Source: Alphaproteobacteria bacterium
Lineage (GTDB): Bacteria; Pseudomonadota; Alphaproteobacteria; Rhodobacterales; Rhodobacteraceae
Direction of reading: 5' to 3'
Assembly: GCA_030428355.1 (NCBI GenBank)
Contig: JAUIBL010000007.1
Coordinates: 54,961 to 118,960 of the forward strand
Length of the DNA stretch: 64,000 bases
Position 1 is the first letter of the stretch. Each line of letters begins with the position of its first letter. Of this stretch, positions 50,301-58,680 are shown in pieces. Position numbers and translations under genes: made by a program. The notes beneath the pieces were generated by a model that saw only the letters and a list, made by a program, of their open reading frames with translations, made no database searches and had not been told where the DNA came from.

Positions 50301-50353
50301 ACAGGCCGGTCGCGGTTGATCAGGCGGCCCTGGGTTTGAACGCGGGTGCTCAT
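47336..50353 (-). CDS. soxA: Sarcosine oxidase alpha subunit
   Basis: 1005 aa; 2Fe-2S ferredoxin-like N-terminus, FAD domain VIGGGVAGLQSALTAARAGAKVLLLEQ, GcvT C-terminus. Confidence 0.95.
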   Translation of the reverse strand: MSTRVQTQGRLINRDRPVSFKFNGALMKGYQGDTLASALLANDQMLMGRSFKYHRPRGVVASGSEEPNALVNLGEGNRFEPNQRATTTEIFHGLTATSQNHWPSLEYDIGIVNNVLARFLSAGFYYKMFIHPRPFWKYVYEPFIRHSAGLGKAPDAESRDEDRYEHFYAFTDVLVIGGGVAGLQSALTAARAGAKVLLLEQTAHLGGRAPVDGGTIDGMSPEAWVEKARAELEALPNAQIRTRTMGAGVYDHGYVLGYERLTDHAPEVAGPRHRLWRIRAAQIITATGAIERPLSFAGNDIPGVMLASAVRDYLVNYGVSPGDRTVVVTNNDDAYRTAIALVQAGLKVPAILDARPQGGGALMDEAKALGIRVETGAAAVKVKGAKRVHSVCRGVQAGEGEVLEEIFCDAVAMSGGWSPVVHLWSHCGGKLTWDADQAAFRPDHDRAPTSHDGNPFVIASGAADGAFHLKDVLQNAANAGKTAAGRVGAEEGDSAAPSGDAPDEAPLVPVWMMPQGAQKKLRMKAWLDYQNDVKVSDVQLAAQEGFESVEHTKRYTTLGMATDQGKLSNINGLATLAHALDEEIPCVGTTTFRPPYTPVSMGAIAGEARGEIFQPIRKTPMHAWHEANGAHWEPVGHWRRPYAFPKSGESVHDAVKREVLATRNSLGLLDASTLGKIIVKGPDAGRFLDMLYTNMMSTLKPGKCRYGLMCTENGFLTDDGVVARIDEDTFLCHTTTGGADRIHAHMEEWLQTEWWDWKVWTVNATEQFAQVAVVGPNARKLLEKLGGMDVSKEALAFMEWKDGTIGGFPVRAYRISFSGELSYEIAVPANLGRAFWDALIEAGKEWDITPYGTEALHIMRAEKGFIMIGDETDGTVIPQDLGLDWAISKKKEDYIGKRAQARSHMTDPKRWKLVGLETLDGSVLKDGAYAIAEGTNENGQTNTQGRVTSTYHSPTLNKGIAMGLVLNGPDRMGEVISFTNGDNPAKKARIVSPVFFDPEGEKQNV

Positions 50354-50356
50354 AAG

Positions 50357-50425
50357 TCAGACCTTGGCGCTGGCGGAGGCGTCGGAGCCTCCGGCGGGAG
50401 TTTTCTGGGCAAGATGAAGGGTCAT
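50357..50425 (-). CDS. 22-aa mini-ORF MTLHLAQKTPAGGSDASASAKV bridging soxD stop (ATGA) and soxA start
   Basis: ATGA overlap with soxD stop, RBS-like ggaggga upstream; contains palindromic element. Confidence 0.35.
   Translation of the reverse strand: MTLHLAQKTPAGGSDASASAKV
50372..50412 (-). repeat. Palindromic element AAAACTCCCGCCGGAGGCTCCGACGCCTCCGCC
   Basis: Dyad GGAGGC-TCCGAC-GCCTCC on minus strand. Confidence 0.5.
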
Positions 50426-50751
50426 GCGATGTCCCTCCATTTGAATCCGGGGCGCTTGGCGCGGATGGTGTCGAGGATGTCTTTCGGCGGTTCCGTCGTC
50501 TGGGCGCTATAGGTGCCGAAGACTTCGAGCGTGTTGGTGCATCGCGCCGCGTGGAACCACTTGCCGCAGCCGTTCACATGCCGCCAGCGTTCGAAATGCA
50601 CCCCCTTGGGGTTTTCACGGTGGAACAGGTAGCCGGTGAAATCGTCATCGCTGGAGTCGGGGCCAAAGCGTTTCAGATGCGCTTCGCCGCCGCCATGCAA
50701 TTCGGTTTCTTCCGCGGCCACGCCGCAATAGGGGCAGGTTATCAGGAGCAT
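50422..50751 (-). CDS. soxD: Sarcosine oxidase delta subunit
   Basis: MLLITCPYCGVAAEETELHGGGEAHLKRFG; HVNGCGKWFHAARCTNT. Confidence 0.93.
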   Translation of the reverse strand: MLLITCPYCGVAAEETELHGGGEAHLKRFGPDSSDDDFTGYLFHRENPKGVHFERWRHVNGCGKWFHAARCTNTLEVFGTYSAQTTEPPKDILDTIRAKRPGFKWRDIA

Positions 50752-51332
50752 TGCCATTCTCCACATGCGATCAATTTGTTTACGACTAGGTCACCAAATG
50801 ACCATTGAAGAGTGCCAATCAGCACCAATGAGGCCTCGAATAACTCAAATGGCCTACGTTCTTTTTCAAACTCTTCGACGAGTCTATCCACATCAGACTG
50901 AAGACTGCTTGAATGCGCGACTTCAGCGACGCGACCGCCCTGGGCCTGTCGCGTTATCGCCAAAGAGATTTGCTGTGCGCCATTGAGCAATTCAGCAAAC
51001 AACCTTTGATCAAGCCGCTTCTTCATTGCGCCATGTGTCGTCAACGCGAATACTACACCTGCTGCTGCGATCATCGCGCCCATTCTTGAAAAGAGACCGG
51101 ACATACCAAGAACAAAGGCGGCAATCGACACTCCAAAACTGAAAACCAAGAATGTAGTAGTGAAGGGATAGAAAATAACGAGGTTCGCCCAAAAGCGAAT
51201 TCTGCGCCTGCCCCAGCTCACTCGCTGTTCCGTACCGCCAACAGTTTTAGAAACGTGCACTATTTCCTTAGTCACGATCTTATGGACCCATTTATTCTGA
51301 GCCCATTTTGGTAGGCGAACTAGGTCTCGCAT
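50742..51332 (-). CDS. Low-GC membrane protein inserted between soxB and soxD
   Basis: ATG overlaps soxB TGA (TGATG); two TM segments; 3' end overlaps soxD start. Confidence 0.7.
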   Translation of the reverse strand: MRDLVRLPKWAQNKWVHKIVTKEIVHVSKTVGGTEQRVSWGRRRIRFWANLVIFYPFTTTFLVFSFGVSIAAFVLGMSGLFSRMGAMIAAAGVVFALTTHGAMKKRLDQRLFAELLNGAQQISLAITRQAQGGRVAEVAHSSSLQSDVDRLVEEFEKERRPFELFEASLVLIGTLQWSFGDLVVNKLIACGEWQCS

Positions 51333-52576
51333 CAATGCGCCACCCCCGCAGCCACGCTTTCATCAATGAACCGGCCTTCGCGGAAGCGGTTGAGGCCGAA
51401 CTCGGCGGTGAGCGGCGAGTAGCCCTTGGCGATCAGCTCGGCCATGCCCCAGCCGGAGCCGGGGATGGCCTTGAAGCCGCCGGTGCCCCAGCCGCAATTG
51501 ATGAAGCAGCCGTCGAGCGGCGTTTTCGACAGGATGGGCGAGCGGTCGCCGGTCATGTCGACGATCCCGCCCCACCAGCGCAGCATCTTGAGGCGCGAGA
51601 TCATCGGGAAGGTTTCGATCAGGGCGCGGACGGTTTCCTCGACATGGTGGAAGGACCCGCGCTGGGTGTAGTTGTTGTAGCCATCGGCGCCGCCGCCGAT
51701 GACCATCTCGCCCTTGTCGGATTGCGACATGTAGCCGTGCACGGTGTTGGCCATCACGACCACGTCCATGCAGGGCTTGATCGGCTCCGAAACCAGCGCC
51801 TGAAGGGCCACGGATTCGATGGGCAGGCGGAAGCCCGCCATCTCGGCCAGCACGCCGGAGTGCCCCGCGACGACGATGCCCAGCTTGTCGCAGTCGATCT
51901 CGCCCTTGGTGGTGGTCACGCCTTTGACCTTGCCCCCTTCCTGACGGATCGCGGTGACCTCGCATTGCTGGATGATGTCCATGCCCATGTCCGAGCACGC
52001 GCGGGCATAGCCCCAGGCGACGGCGTCATGGCGGGCGGTGCCGCCGCGCGGCTGCCAGAGCGCACCAAGGACAGGGTAGCGCGGGCCGTTCAGTTCGATG
52101 ATCGGGCAGAGCTCTTTCACACGGGCGGGGCCGATGAACTGGGTCTCGACGCCCTGCAGCGAGTTGGCGTGCGCGGTGCGGCGGTAGCCCCGGATCTCAT
52201 GTTCGGTCTGGGCCAGCATCATCACGCCACGGGGGCTGAACATGATGTTGTAGTTCAGGTCCTGGCTCAGCGTCTCGTAGAGCGAGCGCGCCTTTTCATA
52301 GATCGCGGCAGACGGGTCCTGCAGGTAGTTCGAGCGGATGATCGTGGTGTTGCGGCCTGTGTTGCCGCCGCCCAGCCAGCCTTTTTCGATCACTGCGACG
52401 TTCTTGATGCCGAAATTCTTGCCGAGGTAATAGGCGGTGGCGAGGCCGTGGCCCCCTGCCCCGACGATGATCACGTCGTATTTCTTCTTTGGCTCGGGCT
52501 TGCGCCAGGCCCGTTCCCATCCGGTGTGGTAGCGGAGGGCTTCACGGGCAACGGCAAAGGCGGAATAGCGTTTCAT
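51332..52576 (-). CDS. soxB: Sarcosine oxidase beta subunit
   Basis: VIIVGAGGHGLATAYYLGKNFGIKNVAVIEKGWLGGGNTGRNTTIIRSNYL. Confidence 0.96.
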   Translation of the reverse strand: MKRYSAFAVAREALRYHTGWERAWRKPEPKKKYDVIIVGAGGHGLATAYYLGKNFGIKNVAVIEKGWLGGGNTGRNTTIIRSNYLQDPSAAIYEKARSLYETLSQDLNYNIMFSPRGVMMLAQTEHEIRGYRRTAHANSLQGVETQFIGPARVKELCPIIELNGPRYPVLGALWQPRGGTARHDAVAWGYARACSDMGMDIIQQCEVTAIRQEGGKVKGVTTTKGEIDCDKLGIVVAGHSGVLAEMAGFRLPIESVALQALVSEPIKPCMDVVVMANTVHGYMSQSDKGEMVIGGGADGYNNYTQRGSFHHVEETVRALIETFPMISRLKMLRWWGGIVDMTGDRSPILSKTPLDGCFINCGWGTGGFKAIPGSGWGMAELIAKGYSPLTAEFGLNRFREGRFIDESVAAGVAH

Positions 52577-52760
52577 GGGGCGCGACTCGAAGCTTGGGTG
52601 ATTTGACGGATATGTGGACCGAACGGGGCGGCAAGCGGATACTCACAGCGCCCTTTTGACGTGATTTTGCGACATGGCGCTTTGTCACGGGGTTTTGCCC
52701 TTTTTTCAAGCGGCCCCGGACTATAGATGTTCCACAAACAGCTCATGGATTTTGCAAACG

Positions 52761-53990
52761 ATGACGCTTTTCTGGATCGCGATAGTTCTTTTGGCCACTG
52801 CCATGGCGGGGCTGCTGGTGGCCGCCCTGTTGCGGGGCCAGCGCCATACCGGACCCGCCGAGGCGTTCGATCTGCAGGTCTATCGCGACCAGTTGAGCGA
52901 AGTGGATCGCGATCTGCAGCGCGGCGTGATTTCCGAAGAGGATGCGGAGCGCCTGCGCACCGAGATCTCGCGGCGCATCCTGACGGCAGATGCCAAGGTG
53001 CAGGCCCAGGCGGATGCCGCGTCGCAGCCGCAGGTTCTTGGCAGTGTCACCGCCGCTGTGATCGGCGCGCTGCTGGTTGGCGGAAGCTATTGGCTTTACA
53101 CGCAAATCGGCGCGCCGGGCTATGGTGACCTGGGCCTTGCCGCGCGGATGGAAATGGCCGAAGAGGCGCGCGCGAACCGCCCGTCGCAGCAAGACGCGGA
53201 GGCGCAGATGCCGGCCACCGACGCGCCCGAGATCCTGCCGGAATACGCGGCTTTGGTGCAGCGCCTGCGCGGTGCCGTGGCTGAACGTCCGGGGGATTTG
53301 CAGGGCCATATCCTGCTGGCCCGCTCCGAGGCGGCGATGGGCAATTATGTGGCGGCTTACGGCGCACAGCAGCAGGTTCTGTCGATCAAGGGGGATGCGG
53401 CCACCGGCAAGGATTACGCCGATCTGGCGGACATGATGATCCTTGCCGCCGGTGGCTACGTGTCGCCTGAGGCCGAGCGTGTGCTGGAAGCGGCGCTCAC
53501 GCGTGAGCCCGAGAACGGCGTGGCTCTGTATTACATGGGGCTGATGATGGCTCAGACCGGCAGACCCGATGTCGCCTTCCGGCTTTGGGACCGGCTCTTG
53601 CGGCAAAGCCCGCCGAATGCGACCTGGCTTCCGCCGATCCTGTCGCAGATCGAGGAAATGGCGTTCCGGGCCGGGATCGCCGATTACCAGGTGCCGCGCA
53701 TTGCAGGTCTGCCCGGCCCAAGCGCCGAAGATGTCGAGGCCGCTGGCGAGATGAGCGCCGAGGACCGTCAGGAGATGATCCGCGGCATGGTGGCGAACCT
53801 GTCGGACCGTCTGGCCACCGAAGGCGGAACACCCGAGGAATGGGCGCGGCTGATTTCGTCGCTGGGTGTACTGGGCGACGAGGCGCAGGCCATTGCGGTC
53901 TGGAACAACGCGCAAGAGGTGTTCGCCGACAATCCCGACGCTCTGGCCATCGTGCGCGAAGGTGCGCGCGCCGCCGGGCTGGTGCTTTAA
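52761..53990 (+). CDS. ccmI: c-type cytochrome biogenesis protein CcmI
   Basis: [26 protein letters not shown]...[41 protein letters not shown] region. Confidence 0.92.
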   Translation: MTLFWIAIVLLATAMAGLLVAALLRGQRHTGPAEAFDLQVYRDQLSEVDRDLQRGVISEEDAERLRTEISRRILTADAKVQAQADAASQPQVLGSVTAAVIGALLVGGSYWLYTQIGAPGYGDLGLAARMEMAEEARANRPSQQDAEAQMPATDAPEILPEYAALVQRLRGAVAERPGDLQGHILLARSEAAMGNYVAAYGAQQQVLSIKGDAATGKDYADLADMMILAAGGYVSPEAERVLEAALTREPENGVALYYMGLMMAQTGRPDVAFRLWDRLLRQSPPNATWLPPILSQIEEMAFRAGIADYQVPRIAGLPGPSAEDVEAAGEMSAEDRQEMIRGMVANLSDRLATEGGTPEEWARLISSLGVLGDEAQAIAVWNNAQEVFADNPDALAIVREGARAAGLVL

Positions 53991-53994
53991 GCCC

Positions 53995-54471
53995 TTGATC
54001 TGCGACGACATCTCTGACTTCGCCGCGGTCCTGCCGCCGATGCGGGCCATCGCCGGGCTGGATCTGGGGACCAAGACCATCGGGGTCGCGGTCTCGGACG
54101 GGCTGCGCAGCGTGGCGACGCCGCTCGAGACCATCAAGCGCAAGAAGTTCGGATCGGATGCCGAGGCGCTTCTCGCGATTCTCGCGAAACGCGACATCGC
54201 CGGGCTGGTGCTGGGCCTGCCGCGCAACATGGATGGCTCAGAAGGGCCGCGCTGTCAGTCGACACGGGCCTTTGCGCGGAATTTCGCAGCACTCTGGGAC
54301 CGGCCGATCACCTTCTGGGACGAGCGTCTGTCCACGGTTGCGGCAGAAAGAGCACTGCTTGAGGCGGATACGACCCGAAAACGTCGCGCAGAGGTGATCG
54401 ACCACGTTGCGGCAAGCTATATCCTGCAAGGGGCGCTGGACCGGCTGCGCCATATCCAGGCTGACGCATAA
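53995..54471 (+). CDS. ruvX: Holliday junction resolvase RuvX (YqgF)
   Basis: [48 protein letters not shown]; likely TTG start. Confidence 0.92.
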   Translation: MICDDISDFAAVLPPMRAIAGLDLGTKTIGVAVSDGLRSVATPLETIKRKKFGSDAEALLAILAKRDIAGLVLGLPRNMDGSEGPRCQSTRAFARNFAALWDRPITFWDERLSTVAAERALLEADTTRKRRAEVIDHVAASYILQGALDRLRHIQADA

Positions 54472-54485
54472 AGGAACCTGCGCCG

Positions 54486-54716
54486 ATGAAAGACGACATT
54501 TGGTCCCGCGACGAGATCGAAAGCCCTTGCGTGAAGATCTGCGTGGTGCATCCGGAAAGCCGTCTTTGCACGGGCTGCCTGCGCACCATCGACGAAATCG
54601 GGGCCTGGTCGCGCATGACCCCCGAAGCGCGGCGCGACGTGATGGCCGAGCTGCCCGCACGCGCCGGACTGCTGAGCAAACGCCGGGGCGGACGGGCCGC
54701 ACGGCTGAAGCGCTGA
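54486..54716 (+). CDS. DUF1289 domain-containing protein
   Basis: ESPCVKICVVHPESRLCTGCLRTIDEIGAW. Confidence 0.92.
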   Translation: MKDDIWSRDEIESPCVKICVVHPESRLCTGCLRTIDEIGAWSRMTPEARRDVMAELPARAGLLSKRRGGRAARLKR

Positions 54717-54742
54717 CCGCGACGGCACACGGATTTCAGGAA

Positions 54743-54778
54743 CAAAAAAAACCGGGGCCATTGGCCCCGGAGTTTTTT
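54743..54778. terminator. Bidirectional terminator A-run CCGGGGCC-ATT-GGCCCCGG AG T6
   Basis: Perfect 8-bp stem between convergent genes. Confidence 0.92.
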
Positions 54779-54800
54779 GATCGCCGTTGGAAAGTTCAGG

Positions 54801-55313
54801 TCAGTCCAGTTCAAGCACGCAGGTGCAGAACGCCTTTGCTTTCTTGTGTGCTTTCGCGCTGACCTTCACGTTGTACAGGATCTGGTACGTGTGGTTCGGC
54901 TTTGCCAGACAGCACGCAGTCACTTCCACATCCTTTGGCGCGGTCGCACAGAAGTTGCGGCCAAGATAGTACATATCCGGTTGCACATCGGCCGTGAACA
55001 TCGCGCGGCGCTGACCATTCTTGTCCGTGACGCATTTCACCTTTGGACAGGAAACCGCAACCGGCTTTGCCTTGGGCTTTGGCTTTGGCACGAATGTCGC
55101 TTCTTCTCCATCATCCCCTTTATCCCCTTCATCATCCGGAGTTGAGGGCGGAGGTGCCGGATCAGGCGGCGGCGACGGATCAGGCGGGGGCGACGGATCC
55201 GGGTCCGACGGACGGTCGAACGAGGGCTTGTCATAGCCCGGTGGATCAGGCGGCTGGTCCAGGGCCAGCGCCGGCGACGCGATCAATGCAATCAAAAACA
55301 GGGCAAGTCTCAT
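54801..55313 (-). CDS. Secreted Pro/Asp-rich hypothetical protein with Cys-rich C-terminal domain
   Basis: Signal peptide MRLALFLIALIASPALA; (DPSPPP)n linker; 18-bp DNA repeats near 55156-55200. Confidence 0.7.
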   Translation of the reverse strand: MRLALFLIALIASPALALDQPPDPPGYDKPSFDRPSDPDPSPPPDPSPPPDPAPPPSTPDDEGDKGDDGEEATFVPKPKPKAKPVAVSCPKVKCVTDKNGQRRAMFTADVQPDMYYLGRNFCATAPKDVEVTACCLAKPNHTYQILYNVKVSAKAHKKAKAFCTCVLELD

Positions 55314-55415
55314 GTCTTTTCCCTTAGGTTACCGCTTACACTGCGGCCTTGGTTATCAGGTTAACGCGCCCAAGCCCAATCACGGTTTCGGGCGCGCTCA
55401 CGTTACGCAAGAGCG

Positions 55416-56525
55416 TCAGACCGTCGGCTGCTCCAGCGAAGCGATTTCGACCACAAGGATCTGGTCCAGCGACACGGGCCCTGCCCCCGCCGACACGGTC
55501 ACGACGGTCTGGCCGTTGAACTGAACAATGCTGTCGCCGGTGATGCCGTCTTCTTCGATCGTGATCGACGCTCCAGCCGATGCGCCGATCGGCACGGAGA
55601 CAAGCACAACTTCATCGGCTGCAAGGTCGATGATCTGGGGCGCATTGTCCGGATCGACCCATGTCCCGGTCAGGAACAGATCGGTGTCTTCCTCACCGAA
55701 GACGATGTCGCCGCTGCCCATCTGGATCTCGTCGCTGCCGGCGCCGCCCAGAAGTACATCCGGGTCATCGACATCCGTTACCGCGATGACATCGTCATCG
55801 TTTCCATCCCAGATGCCGAAGATGCGGTCATTGCCGTCGCCGCCGTCGAGTGTGTCGGCCCCGGCACCACCGATCAGAAGATCCTCGCCTGCGCCATCGA
55901 GGACGCTGTCATTGCCAGCACCGCCGAACACGGTGTCAGACCCCGTTCCCCCGAAGAGCGTGTCATCGCCCTCCCCGCCGACCAACTGATCGTCGCCGTC
56001 TTCGCCACTGAGAAGATCGTTCCCGGTGTCGCCGAACATCGTGTCGTCGCCAAGGCCGCCGGCAAGGATGTCATCGCCGGTACCGCCCGCAATGAGATCA
56101 TTGCCTCCATTGCCTTCGAGCGAATCGTTGCCCTCGCTTCCGAATACCTGATCCGAACCACCCTCGCCGAAGAGAGTGTCATCGCCGATCTGGCCATCAA
56201 GGATGTTGTCATTGTCAGTGCCACTGATCTGATCGTCGCCACCGCCACCAACAACCGTCTCCGCACCCGGGCCCGCCGTCAGCGTGTCAGCACTTTCCGA
56301 ACCGAAGGTCACACCGCCCGAGGTCAGAATACCGTCGGAACCGGAATCGGAACCGCCCGTATCGGTGCCACCTGTGTCGGTGCCGTCGGTATCTGTTCCG
56401 CCGGTATCCGTTCCACCGCCTGTTGTGGGTGTATCCGTATCGTCGTCGTCATCGTCACCCGAATCCACAAACAGACCAGCCGACAGGCCGATCAGTGTCA
56501 GAGCAATAAGTGCTGCATATTCCAT
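55416..56525 (-). CDS. RTX-type calcium-binding repeat protein
   Basis: Multiple GGxGxDxLxG nonapeptides (GGAGADTLDGGDGNDRIFG); N-terminal TM plus Asp/Thr/Gly linker. Confidence 0.9.
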   Translation of the reverse strand: MEYAALIALTLIGLSAGLFVDSGDDDDDDTDTPTTGGGTDTGGTDTDGTDTGGTDTGGSDSGSDGILTSGGVTFGSESADTLTAGPGAETVVGGGGDDQISGTDNDNILDGQIGDDTLFGEGGSDQVFGSEGNDSLEGNGGNDLIAGGTGDDILAGGLGDDTMFGDTGNDLLSGEDGDDQLVGGEGDDTLFGGTGSDTVFGGAGNDSVLDGAGEDLLIGGAGADTLDGGDGNDRIFGIWDGNDDDVIAVTDVDDPDVLLGGAGSDEIQMGSGDIVFGEEDTDLFLTGTWVDPDNAPQIIDLAADEVVLVSVPIGASAGASITIEEDGITGDSIVQFNGQTVVTVSAGAGPVSLDQILVVEIASLEQPTV

Positions 56526-56687
56526 TACGTTAATCCTACGACTACCGATTGGCGTCAAACCTACGCCTGCCTTGTATTTGGCACATAATTAAATCGACAA
56601 TTTGACCAAAATTGTTAGGGATCTTGCAACAGTTGAGGCAGGCTCAGCGGCATTGTGTCGGCTCCACCTGCGGAATGTGGCAGCGCC

Positions 56688-57464
56688 TTAATTCCGCCCC
56701 AACCAGCCGCGTCCTGATTCACCAGTTTCCGGACGCAGATAGGCGACCATCCGACCGTCCCCCGACGCGGTTGATCCCGCCTGCCAGGGGGCGACGCCAT
56801 GCAAAAGCATTGGGTGCAGTAAAACCGCCTCTCCCGGTCGTGTAAAGAGCGGAGTGCGTCGGCATGAGGCAAACACCGATTTCCGCGCCGCCTGATAGAC
56901 ATCGGTGATGTCGGTTTCGCCCCACTGTGTCTCGGGAACATCGGCAAGCGCCTGACCGATCGCGGCCTGCAGAATAGTGTGGCTGCCGGGCCAGACCACC
57001 AGAGGGCTTGCGCCGGGTGTGGTCTCTGTCAGCGGCATGCCGAGTATCCACGCATGCCGTTCCCGCAGAAAGCGCCGCTTCGCAGGCCCATCGGCGATCA
57101 GCCCGTCCATATGCGCCGCATCGCGGGTACGCCGGTAGCGGAAGGCGGCCTCGCTTTCCCCGGATCTCGGGCGCGGATAGCCGGGATAGGTGATCGACAA
57201 TTGGGCGGGGTGCAGATCTGTCCAAGGGCCGATGATGTCGCGGATGGGCGCAGGCAGAGGCACACCACTCACCGCTCCGTCACCCTCGCTGGGCAGGGCA
57301 TCGACACCCACGAACCACGTGCCTTCGCACTGCAGCCAGATCTCCTGCATGTGGGGATCGCGGGCGATGTCACGCCCGAGCGCCCGCGCCGCCTGCGCCC
57401 AGCGGAAAACCTCGGGATGCCAGGCAAAGCGCAGATAGCCGCAGTCGGGCCACGACATCCGCAC
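56688..57464 (-). CDS. Phytanoyl-CoA dioxygenase family-like Fe(II)/2OG oxygenase
   Basis: AHMDGLIADGP HxD-like motif, LLHPMLLHGVAPW distal His. Confidence 0.6.
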   Translation of the reverse strand: MRMSWPDCGYLRFAWHPEVFRWAQAARALGRDIARDPHMQEIWLQCEGTWFVGVDALPSEGDGAVSGVPLPAPIRDIIGPWTDLHPAQLSITYPGYPRPRSGESEAAFRYRRTRDAAHMDGLIADGPAKRRFLRERHAWILGMPLTETTPGASPLVVWPGSHTILQAAIGQALADVPETQWGETDITDVYQAARKSVFASCRRTPLFTRPGEAVLLHPMLLHGVAPWQAGSTASGDGRMVAYLRPETGESGRGWLGRN

Positions 57465-57467
57465 GGC

Positions 57468-58475
57468 TCAGCCCGCTGCCGTTTCGGAAAGCTGCATCTG
57501 CTCCAGCGCCTCGTCCAGCAACGCAATACCCGCGCCGGGCCGGTTCGCCTGTTCCGACAGCACCCGCCGCCAGGTCCGCGCGCCGGGCTGCCCCGCAAAA
57601 AGCCCCAGCATGTGGCGGGTGATCTGGTGCAGCTTTCCACCGTCCGCCAGATGCGCCTCGATATAGGGCCGCATCGCGTCGATCACGGTGGCACGCGACA
57701 GCGCCGCCGGAGCGGCGCCGAAGAGCCGAGCATCGACCTCGGACAGGACATCCCACGGACGGTGATAGGCCGCGCGGCCGATCATCACCCCGGTCATGCC
57801 GCGCGCAATCAGGTCCTCGGCGACCGCCAGCGTCTCGATGCCGCCATTGATCGACATCGGCAGATCAGGGAACTGTTCGGCCATCCGCAGCACCAGATCG
57901 TAATCCAGCGGCGGGATGTCCCGGTTTTCCTTGGGCGACAGGCCCTGCAGCCACGCCTTGCGGGCATGGATGATCAGGTAATCGCACCCCGCATCGCGCA
58001 CCCTTGCGATGAAATCGGGCAGGACGTGCTCCGGGTCCTGATCGTCGACCCCGATCCGGCACTTGACCGTCACCGGCACATCCACGGCGGCTTTCATTGC
58101 CCGCACGCACGCGGCCACCAGATCGGGTGTCTTCATGAGCACCGCCCCGAACGTGCCCGACTGCACCCTGTCTGACGGGCAGCCCACGTTGAGATTGATC
58201 TCGTCATACCCCGCAGCCGCCCCCATGCGCGCCGCCTCGGCCAATTCCTGCGGGTCCGAGCCGCCAAGTTGCAGCGCGACCGGGTGCTCTTCGGGGCTGT
58301 AGTCAAGCAAATGCAACGCCCTCCCCCGCACCAGCGCCGGAGACGTGACCATCTCGGTATAGAGCAACGCATGCCGACTGATCTGCCGATGAAAGTACCG
58401 GCAGTGACGGTCGGTCCAGTCCATCATAGGGGCAACGGACAACCGCGCTGCCGCGGTGGCTGCGTTTAGGGGCAT
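57468..58475 (-). CDS. dusA: tRNA-dihydrouridine synthase A
   Basis: LSVAPMMDWTDRHCRYFHRQISRHALLYTEMVT; ALQLGGSDPQELAEAA; NLNVGCPSDRVQ. Confidence 0.94.
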   Translation of the reverse strand: MPLNAATAAARLSVAPMMDWTDRHCRYFHRQISRHALLYTEMVTSPALVRGRALHLLDYSPEEHPVALQLGGSDPQELAEAARMGAAAGYDEINLNVGCPSDRVQSGTFGAVLMKTPDLVAACVRAMKAAVDVPVTVKCRIGVDDQDPEHVLPDFIARVRDAGCDYLIIHARKAWLQGLSPKENRDIPPLDYDLVLRMAEQFPDLPMSINGGIETLAVAEDLIARGMTGVMIGRAAYHRPWDVLSEVDARLFGAAPAALSRATVIDAMRPYIEAHLADGGKLHQITRHMLGLFAGQPGARTWRRVLSEQANRPGAGIALLDEALEQMQLSETAAG

Positions 58476-58680
58476 TCAGCGATCTCCTCGGGGCCGCCAG
58501 CGTTCGGGATGGCCCCTCACTGCACACCATACGCACACGGCGTCTGACTTTGAACCCCACGGGGGGCAAAGACAGGTGAACGGCGGTGTTTGCGCAGGTT
58601 TAGCTGACTTTGCGACAGCGATTTCAGCGTCATTCCGCGTCACCAACGCACCACGATGCATGGATTTGCGAGCAAGACGC

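Noticed and set aside
55700-56330. GC-rich tandem DNA repeats considered as a VNTR
   Set aside because: Explained by RTX nonapeptide coding sequence.
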